NCBI GenBank assembly: GCA_964531695.1
Contig: CAZHEH010000070.1
Span: 1-5,701, forward strand
Length of the DNA: 5,701 nucleotides
Direction: 5' to 3'
DNA from: JAGXKT01 sp964531695
Lineage (GTDB): Bacteria; Planctomycetota; Phycisphaerae; SM23-33
Positions 1 to 4,890 of this stretch are shown here, in pieces. Within the stretch, counting starts at the first letter, position 1, and each line of letters begins with the position of its first letter. Below the pieces are notes generated by a model. It worked only from the letters and a program-made list of their open reading frames with translations. It ran no database searches and was not told the DNA's origin. The position numbers and the translations under genes were made by a program.

Positions 1-42
1 TTCCCAAGCTGGACGTCGTCGGTTCGAATCCGATCGCCCGCT
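1..42 (+). tRNA. tRNA-Gly(CCC), 3' half, cut by the window edge
   Basis: This is the 3' part of a tRNA gene. The window opens at the first base of the anticodon loop (TTCCCAA, bases 1-7), which gives anticodon CCC and hence glycine. It is followed by the 3' anticodon stem GCTGG (8-12), a 5-nt variable loop (13-17), a T arm with stem GTCGG/CCGAT around the loop TTCGAAT (18-34), the 3' acceptor strand CGCCCGC (35-41) and a T discriminator (42). No CCA is encoded after it. The acceptor and D arms lie outside the window, so I cannot tell an intact tRNA from a 3' fragment left by integration. The convergent integrase gene makes it a likely insertion target. Confidence 0.9.
1..42. other. Putative attachment site (att) at the tRNA-Gly 3' half
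   Basis: Tyrosine recombinases of islands often recombine within the 3' half of a tRNA gene and leave a duplicate of that part at the far end of the element. Here the tRNA 3' half abuts, and in fact overlaps, an integrase gene pointing towards it, which is the usual geometry. The core cannot be delimited because I found no second copy in the window, so its limits are those of the visible tRNA. The window starting exactly at the anticodon loop could be chance or could mark an assembly break at a repeated core. Confidence 0.6.
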
Positions 43-1685
43 TCTCCGCACTGATTGCCAATGTGCGTCAATGCATGCCTATCTGTCTCATTTCCATGGA
101 CTTGCGGGTCGCTGCTTGCGACGACCTCCGATGGCGGCGTTGCCTGCGAATGCTCGCGAATGCCTCCGATTTCCTGCCGTCGCGCACCAATCTGGTCACC
201 ACAGCGCGCACGCACGACCGAGTCATTCGTCCCGGTTCGGAGTTCACGGCTGGACGCGGAGACAAGCGCCGGGATCGCCGGCAGGGCCTCGACCACGCCG
301 CAGGTGTCGGCCAGTTGAAGATGCGTGTAGGTGCTCATCGTCAGCCGGATATCGCTGTGACGCAGTAGTTCCTGCGCCCGCCGTGGTGCGACCTCGGCCT
401 GCGACAACAGGGTCGCGAAGGTATGACGAAGACAGTGGATGTCCAGCGTTCGACCCTCCGCATCGGTCTTGTCGATGTAGACCTTCCCGTCGTCGCCCTC
501 CACCTTCCGCGCCAGCCCGGCCGCCACGAGATCCCTGTCGAAGACCCGGATGAAGTCCCCGGGGACGTTAAAGAGCTTCGTCTCGCCCGGCAGTTCGTTG
601 GGGAATTGCTGACGCCGATCCTTGAGCGTACAACGCTGGTGGTCGGCGAGCTTCTCGTCCAGGTGTTCACGCAGTTCCTGGGCCAGGTCCATCCGGAGCG
701 GAATCTGCGCCGCCCGGCCGTTCTTGGAATGCTTGCCCGCGAGTTGGATGTAGGGGTGCGACCCGCTGAGCCGTAGGTCTGCGACGGTGACTTCCGCCAG
801 TTCGCCCTTCCGCAGCCCCGTGAAGACCAGCGTCTTGTAGATCAAGGCGCGCTCTCGACCTAGCCGGAGCAGCCGCTCTCGCTCGGCATCACTGACCTTG
901 GCCGCGAGCTGTCCCTTCCGCTCGCCACGCCGGATCGTACGCGCATCACGCAACGGCCGCGTCCTGGCTGCCTCCAGCAGTGCGCCGATCTCCTCCATCG
1001 AGAGTGCACGTCGGCGCCGACGGACTTCCGCTTCATCTGCGGTGGGCAGCCCCTCCAAGGGATTGCTGCCGAGCCGCTGCTCTCGCACGGCCCATCGGCA
1101 GAATGCCATGACAGCCGCCCGATGCGTGTTGACCGTCCGCGGAGCGATCTGGCCCTCGTCCATCTGCTCATTCATCCATCGGACCATTCGTTGCCGCGTG
1201 ATGTCTCCCAGCCGGCGGAAGCCGCATTCTTCAGCCAGTCGGCGAAGCTGTCGCTCCACGTGGTACCGATGCTTGGGCGAGACTTTCCGTCCGCGAACCG
1301 TCTTGGCCTTAAGGAATTCCAAGTAGTCATCGATGTGCTCCGACAGGGGCCGGGAAGCATGCTCCGCCGCCTGACCTTCCTCCGGCGACAGAACGCCCGC
1401 GCGAACCTTCTCGACGCCGGATTCGAGCCGGGCAAGCGCCTGCCGGGCCGTCTGCTCATCCCGGCATCGAGTCGACTTCCGCTTGAGTCTGCCCTTGGCG
1501 TCCCGATACCGGGCGTACCACGTCGGCAACTTGACCACGACGTGCTTGCCGTCAGCGGTGATCTCGCCGCTTTTCTTCCGCCCCTGGGCGTCCGTCCACC
1601 GGGCGATCTTCCTCCCGTTGCGCGCGGACACCTTCGCGTTCTCGGGCAGTTCGCACCTCTTCGTCTTGCGATAGAGACTTCCCAT
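1..1685 (-). CDS. Tyrosine recombinase/integrase, 3' end beyond window
   Basis: A site-specific recombinase expected to catalyse integration and excision of the element at the adjacent tRNA-Gly. The frame runs without a stop from ATG at 1685 to the left edge (561 codons). Residues about 117-225 form a SAM-like core-binding domain. The catalytic domain starts near residue 228 and shows Arg292 (GLRKGEL), a beta-hairpin Lys at 321 (or 318), H417-x-x-R420-H421, His443 (LLRHSD) and the nucleophile Tyr453 (TYTHL), so the active site is complete. Residues about 243-285 are a charged insert ending in RERALIYKTL, which I associate with planctomycete integrases. After GVVEALPAIP (463-472) comes a long hydrophilic tail with no recognisable fold, and residues 549-561 are antisense to the tRNA. 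The start fits AAAGGA 12 nt upstream, and the preceding HTH gene ends 5 nt before it. A usual tRNA-Gly D loop would supply an in-frame stop about six codons past the edge. Confidence 0.95.
   Translation of the reverse strand, partial: MGSLYRKTKRCELPENAKVSARNGRKIARWTDAQGRKKSGEITADGKHVVVKLPTWYARYRDAKGRLKRKSTRCRDEQTARQALARLESGVEKVRAGVLSPEEGQAAEHASRPLSEHIDDYLEFLKAKTVRGRKVSPKHRYHVERQLRRLAEECGFRRLGDITRQRMVRWMNEQMDEGQIAPRTVNTHRAAVMAFCRWAVREQRLGSNPLEGLPTADEAEVRRRRRALSMEEIGALLEAARTRPLRDARTIRRGERKGQLAAKVSDAERERLLRLGRERALIYKTLVFTGLRKGELAEVTVADLRLSGSHPYIQLAGKHSKNGRAAQIPLRMDLAQELREHLDEKLADHQRCTLKDRRQQFPNELPGETKLFNVPGDFIRVFDRDLVAAGLARKVEGDDGKVYIDKTDAEGRTLDIHCLRHTFATLLSQAEVAPRRAQELLRHSDIRLTMSTYTHLQLADTCGVVEALPAIPALVSASSRELRTGTNDSVVRARCGDQIGARRQEIGGIREHSQATPPSEVVASSDPQVHGNETDRHALTHIGNQCGEAGDRIRTDDVQLG
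113..170. repeat. Imperfect 10-bp direct repeats near the att site
   Basis: Three adjacent decamers at 141-150 (TGCCTGCGAA), 151-160 (TGCTCGCGAA) and 161-170 (TGCCTCCGAT) share a common pattern, including exact GCGAATGC at 146-153 and 156-163. A related pair lies at 113-122 (TGCTTGCGAC) and 123-132 (GACCTCCGAT). They fall in the unstructured tail of the integrase gene, about 70-130 bp from the tRNA. Their unit length and place fit arm-type integrase binding sites, but this is inference. GC-rich codon bias alone can produce some similarity of this kind. Confidence 0.35.
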
Positions 1686-1690
1686 CAGAG

Positions 1691-1903
1691 TCACCGGTCC
1701 TTTCGTCCACGCTTCGGCCGTACGACAATCTCCATGCCGAGATAGTCCAGCAGCCGTTCCGACGCGCCGACGCTCAGCCCGTGGGTGCCCTGCATCAGCC
1801 GGCATAGCCCGGCTTGGTCAATGCCGGTGTCCTTCGAGATCCGATACCGTGTCTTGCCGCTTGCCCGAATCGCCTCTCGGATTTGGTCCATCAGTTGCCC
1901 CAT
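1691..1903 (-). CDS. Small XRE/Cro-C1-type helix-turn-helix regulator
   Basis: A 70-residue probable DNA-binding regulator. Residues 18-41 (from TRYRISKDTG to RLMQG) match the classic HTH of the Cro/C1 family: a scaffold helix, then a recognition helix at about IDQAGLCRLMQG. A further helix follows (ASERLLDYLG), and the protein ends in a basic stretch, RPKRGRKDR. I chose ATG at 1903 because AGGA lies about 9 nt upstream and because the HTH fold begins right after MGQLMDQIREAI. An in-frame ATG at 1999 would add 32 unrelated residues and has no clear ribosome binding site. The stop lies 5 nt before the integrase ATG, so the two genes are probably cotranscribed, with this protein as the likely controller of integrase expression and perhaps of itself. 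The target operator is unknown. It is too short to carry a sensor or dimerisation domain beyond the HTH core. Confidence 0.85.
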   Translation of the reverse strand: MGQLMDQIREAIRASGKTRYRISKDTGIDQAGLCRLMQGTHGLSVGASERLLDYLGMEIVVRPKRGRKDR

Positions 1904-2010
1904 GGATTGGCATCCTAACGCGTGCTTGTTGCGAAGGCAAGCTATTTCCGAATGGTTTGTCAGGACCGTCGACGCGCTGACACTTGACACAACCGTCATT
2001 CTGGCCGGAA
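1904..2010. other. 107-nt gap between primase stop and HTH gene, with a small inverted repeat
   Basis: This is the only non-coding break between the primase gene and the HTH-integrase pair. It contains an inverted repeat GCTTG (1924-1928) and CAAGC (1938-1942) separated by 9 nt, with an alternative pairing TTGC/GCAA inside it, and a short direct repeat at 1974-1989 (TGACAC then TTGACAC). It is a plausible place for a promoter and operator of the HTH-integrase unit, but no strong promoter is visible and there is no GC-rich stem with a T-run to end primase transcription. Confidence 0.3.
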
Positions 2011-4428
2011 TCAGGCGGTTTCGTCATCCCCGACGGCATCAAAGAGCCGGAACCGCTTCGTCGGCCGGCCGCCCTTCTCACCGGGGGGAACGTCCTCCCA
2101 TCGACCAAAGCCCGCCTCGACAAGGCCGCTCAGGGCTTGCTCGGCCAGTTCTGCGGTGCGGTACTGATCAGGTGCCCAGCGCATCAGTTCCCGCACGGTC
2201 GCTGCGCCGCCCTTCCCATGCAGGAGTTCGAGTAACTGACGCTCCTCGAGCTCTTCCTCGGACTCGGCCATGAGCGCGTAGATGCGCTTGATCTCTCGGC
2301 CGAACCAGCGGACGAGTCGCACAGCAGGGCCGACGTCCTCCGGATTGACCGTTTCCGGGTCGACGCATTCGCCGGCGGCCCAGCGGATCAGATGGATGAC
2401 CAGAGCAAACCGCGCCACATAGCCCTGCAGCTTCGACCACGCGGCGGCCAAGTCTCCGTGCAGAGCTTGCTGCTCCCGCTCATGCTCGATGTAGAATTGG
2501 ACCCAGGCCGCCTTCGCTTCGCCGTCCATTCGAGCCAACCCCGGCTCAGGTTGGTCCTCTTCGCTGCTTGTGACCGGCTCCAGCGTGATGAGCCGCTCGA
2601 AGACCTTGGCCACTTCGGCCTTAGCATTTGAATCAACCGTCTTCTCGGTCCACGGTCGCCTCTGACGGGGCGGGTAGGCCATGAGCAGTCGAGACGCCAA
2701 CCCGTTGTCGAAGTACTCCCGGCCCAAGCTTCGACGCAAGGTGCCAGGCTGAATGCCTCCGGTAATGCTGACCGCGGCCCTCGGAACGTTGATGGTCTTC
2801 CTGTCACCCGTCTTTCGGTCGATCAACAGGTGTCCGGCTCGGTGCATCTCCAAGAACTTCGACGCGTCGGATGACGCCTGCTTCTTGTATTCGCCGAAAC
2901 TGTTCAGCCAGCCATTCAGCTCATCACGGGCCAGGAGCACTCCCTTGGGATTATCGGCCAGCATGACCGCAAGGGCTTCCACCGTCGCGTCCTGGCAGAT
3001 ATAACGCACCGGTTTGGGCTCCTTTGGCTTCTCCGGCGGCTCCGATCTCTTATTGCGGCGAAAGGCCGCCTTCTCCTTCTCGTACTTCTCCTTCTCGATT
3101 TCATACTGCTCCCGTTGCTCTTCATATTTGACGAATGCGCGCTGCTGGATCTGCTTTAGCGGAGCCAAGGCCTTCTCCATCGCTGGCGATTTGACCGTTC
3201 CCGGTTCCCCGATGATCACCGTCCAGATCACCGCTGGCTCAGTCCAACCGTCCTTGACCCGAATCCGTCGGGTGTTCCCGACAGCCGACGCTGCTGCTGC
3301 AAGCAACGGCAACGCCACATAGGACGGCGGACAGACCATGGCTTGAGCCGCGCTGGTGACGAAGCTCCGGAACGGCTCGGGCAAGGTGTCCACGGGGAAC
3401 GACTCGTAGTCCCCTGCTCCTGTCACCGTCGGTATCGGCGGCGTCCAGTCCGGCGTGTCGGCCACGAGCGCCTCAACGCGCTGCCGGATCTCCTCCTCGC
3501 CCTTGTCGCCCATCGCCCCGTCGGGACCCACCCAATCGGCGAAGTCCTCACCCTCCTCCAGGTCAGGCAGTTCCAGGATCCGCACGCGCGCCGGCGGTTG
3601 GAGCTTGAGGAGCTTCTGCGCTACCTTCTCCGCGTACTTCCGGCCGGCGTCGTCTTTGTCCGGCAGGATTACCACGTCCTTGCCCGCCAAGGGCGTCCAG
3701 TTGGATTTGTGCGACCCCTTCGATCCGCCGACACTGGTCGTCGCGACGAGGCCCGCATTCCGGGCAGCTTCAGCGCACTTTTCCCCCTCCAAGACGTACA
3801 CCCGTTCCGCGTCGGCAAGCTCTGGAAGGCAGTAGAGTGGCCGAGGTGCGTCCATCGCGCAGACCCGCCAGCCGTCGCCGTTGCGACTCACGGGCCGAAT
3901 CGTCTTGCCGTCGGAGGTGTTCCATCGGGCCACGACGCCGATCGGCTCGCCCTGGGCGTCGTGATATGTCCACTGCGTCGAGGGCTTGCCCCAGTTGCGG
4001 CCCGCGGCCGCTACGGCTTCGGCAGCGGTCGCGAAGGATGCGGGTGCGCGCGCTTCGGCTTGCGTTTGCTGCTTGTTGGGCCGACCGGCGCGTTTGTCCT
4101 TGCTGGCGGACATAAGGTCGGCCATACGCAATCCCAGGGCGTCCACGACGTGATCGGTCGTGCAGCCCGCGTGGCAGTGGACTAGCGCCCGGCCGTCGTC
4201 GCCCCGCTTGACGCTGAGACTCCGACGATGACCGTCGGGCGGATCCTCGTGCACCGGGCAGAAGGCCATCCATTTGCCGTCACCCGCCCCTCGGACGCCC
4301 TGCAAGCGGTCGAGAAGGCATTGCACGGGATCACCCGAGTCCGTAGAATCCGGGGTGTTGGGTAGCTGTTTCGGATTTGCCCGCCGGGCGGTGGCAGCCG
4401 TTCGGTGGGCTTTCTTCTTCCGGCTCAT
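2011..4428 (-). CDS. TOPRIM primase / DUF3987 helicase-like replication protein
   Basis: An 805-residue protein expected to replicate the element, combining priming and ATP-driven helicase-like modules. A CHC-type zinc finger lies at residues 57-89 (C57-P-V-H60 and C85-H-A-G-C89). A TOPRIM domain at about 208-295 has the catalytic Glu214 (VLEGEK) and D257-K-D259. The DUF3987 domain covers about 345-620, with a Walker A-like GEPGTVKS (407-414), a Walker B-like stretch GVLLARDEL ending in D502-E503, and a charged coiled-coil insert at about 430-472 between them. Residues about 728-797 look like a C-terminal winged helix ending in GGRPTKRFRLF. The last glycine of the classic P-loop is Val412. 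I start at ATG 4428 because AAAGGAGG lies 6 nt upstream and the ATG overlaps the previous stop as ATGA; an ATG at 4497 would lie inside the previous gene. DUF3987 proteins are common in islands and phages, but the biochemistry of this one is unproven. The short stretch between zinc finger and TOPRIM differs from the full DnaG core. Confidence 0.9.
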   Translation of the reverse strand: MSRKKKAHRTAATARRANPKQLPNTPDSTDSGDPVQCLLDRLQGVRGAGDGKWMAFCPVHEDPPDGHRRSLSVKRGDDGRALVHCHAGCTTDHVVDALGLRMADLMSASKDKRAGRPNKQQTQAEARAPASFATAAEAVAAAGRNWGKPSTQWTYHDAQGEPIGVVARWNTSDGKTIRPVSRNGDGWRVCAMDAPRPLYCLPELADAERVYVLEGEKCAEAARNAGLVATTSVGGSKGSHKSNWTPLAGKDVVILPDKDDAGRKYAEKVAQKLLKLQPPARVRILELPDLEEGEDFADWVGPDGAMGDKGEEEIRQRVEALVADTPDWTPPIPTVTGAGDYESFPVDTLPEPFRSFVTSAAQAMVCPPSYVALPLLAAAASAVGNTRRIRVKDGWTEPAVIWTVIIGEPGTVKSPAMEKALAPLKQIQQRAFVKYEEQREQYEIEKEKYEKEKAAFRRNKRSEPPEKPKEPKPVRYICQDATVEALAVMLADNPKGVLLARDELNGWLNSFGEYKKQASSDASKFLEMHRAGHLLIDRKTGDRKTINVPRAAVSITGGIQPGTLRRSLGREYFDNGLASRLLMAYPPRQRRPWTEKTVDSNAKAEVAKVFERLITLEPVTSSEEDQPEPGLARMDGEAKAAWVQFYIEHEREQQALHGDLAAAWSKLQGYVARFALVIHLIRWAAGECVDPETVNPEDVGPAVRLVRWFGREIKRIYALMAESEEELEERQLLELLHGKGGAATVRELMRWAPDQYRTAELAEQALSGLVEAGFGRWEDVPPGEKGGRPTKRFRLFDAVGDDETA

Positions 4429-4691
4429 CGGGGGCCTCCTTTCCCCGGCTCCGGGCATCCTTGACGGACCCACTCCTCGATGGCCGCTCGATCCCATCGA
4501 CAGAGGGCGCCGATCTTGTAGGGCCGGGGCATTCGACCCGAGTCGGCCATACGCCAGACATGCCTCGGGCTACAGCCGAGCAGCCCGGCAACGGCGTGAA
4601 CGTCGATCAACAGGGGGGACAACTCGCCGGGCGCCCCGTCCCGGCCGCCAATCTTCGCCTCGGCGGTGAAGCGTTTCGCTTGGCCTGCCAT
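4425..4691 (-). CDS. AlpA/excisionase-like MerR-type winged helix protein
   Basis: An 88-residue DNA-binding protein of the AlpA/helix_turn_helix_17 kind, used in mobile elements as excisionase or transcriptional activator. The N-terminal 25 residues are polar and probably disordered. Residues about 29-52 (LIDVHAVAGLLGCSPRHVWR) form the HTH, followed by the wing SGRMPRPYKIGALCRW (51-66) and the closing helix DRAAIEEWVRQG, all typical of the family. The ATG at 4691 is preceded by GGAG 8 nt upstream. It overlaps the primase start by 4 nt, so it heads a two-gene unit with the primase. It may bind near the att site to favour excision, switch on the replication gene, or both; sequence alone does not decide. 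The 199-nt non-coding stretch upstream is the obvious control region. Confidence 0.9.
   Translation of the reverse strand: MAGQAKRFTAEAKIGGRDGAPGELSPLLIDVHAVAGLLGCSPRHVWRMADSGRMPRPYKIGALCRWDRAAIEEWVRQGCPEPGKGGPR
4429..4442 (-). promoter_or_regulatory. Ribosome binding site and stop-start overlap for the primase gene
   Basis: On the minus strand AAAGGAGG (4442-4435) is followed by a 6-nt spacer and the ATG at 4428. The ATG shares bases with the TGA of the AlpA-like gene (ATGA, 4428-4425). This near-perfect Shine-Dalgarno sequence fixes the primase start and suggests translational coupling, so that the two proteins are made together. Confidence 0.85.
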
Positions 4692-4852
4692 GGTTCACTC
4701 CAATCGCAGTCCTTGGCGTTTCGAGGCGAGCCTGTCCCGCCCCTCGAACGGCCGCGATTGCACCACAGCGGGGATCGAAGAAAGTGCAAAGGAAGTCCAT
4801 CAAGGGCGCTACAAAGCATAAGTTGGCAGAATATGCCCCTCTTGGCCGCCAG
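4692..4852. promoter_or_regulatory. Probable control region upstream of the AlpA-like and primase genes
   Basis: Non-coding stretch before the replication operon. It holds a 13-bp imperfectly spaced palindrome GGCA-GAATA-TGCC (4825-4837) in a locally AT-rich segment (4811-4835, 9 of 25 bases G or C), and an inverted repeat CAATCGC (4701-4707) with GCGATTG (4754-4760) whose left arm touches the ribosome binding site of the AlpA-like gene. On the minus strand TATGCT (about 4822-4817) could be a -10 element, but no convincing -35 sits at the right distance. The role as promoter region is inferred from position. Confidence 0.4.
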
Positions 4853-4885
4853 CCGGGAAGTGACCGGGAAGTCGTCGGGAAGTGA
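4853..4885. repeat. Three tandem 11-bp iteron-like repeats
   Basis: Three head-to-tail 11-mers at 4853-4863 (CCGGGAAGTGA), 4864-4874 (CCGGGAAGTCG) and 4875-4885 (TCGGGAAGTGA) share the exact 8-mer CGGGAAGT. Their period is close to one helical turn, so bound proteins would line up on one face of the DNA. They lie in non-coding DNA, 5 bp past the stop of the zinc-ribbon gene and about 160 bp upstream of the AlpA-like start. They could be replication iterons or operators. I saw no further tandem copy elsewhere in the window. Confidence 0.75.
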
Positions 4886-4890
4886 TCTGC

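Noticed and set aside
1122..1745. Plus-strand open frame of 207 codons opposite the integrase gene.
   Set aside because: It is a GC-rich shadow of the integrase, which has a complete active site on the minus strand; the product shows no recognisable domain.
1912..1940. Minus-strand promoter candidate TTGCCT, 17-nt spacer, TAGGAT before the HTH gene.
   Set aside because: Each hexamer matches consensus at only four of six positions, and the transcription start would fall about 2 nt before the ATG while the -10 overlaps the AGGA ribosome binding site, so both cannot work as drawn.
1982..1990. Consensus-like TTGACA on the plus strand as a -35 element.
   Set aside because: No suitable -10 follows at 16-18 nt, and no plus-strand gene lies downstream.
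1904..1999. A longer start for the HTH protein at ATG 1999.
   Set aside because: No ribosome binding site is seen there, and the added residues do not look like part of the HTH fold; the ATG at 1903 has AGGA at a proper distance.
3343..4185. Plus-strand open frame of 280 codons opposite the primase gene.
   Set aside because: It lies antisense to the zinc-finger and TOPRIM parts of the primase, has arginine-rich composition typical of shadow frames, and shows no motif.
4429..4497. A longer primase start at ATG 4497, adding 23 residues.
   Set aside because: The ATG at 4428 has an excellent Shine-Dalgarno sequence and an ATGA overlap with the preceding gene; the extension lies wholly inside the AlpA-like gene.
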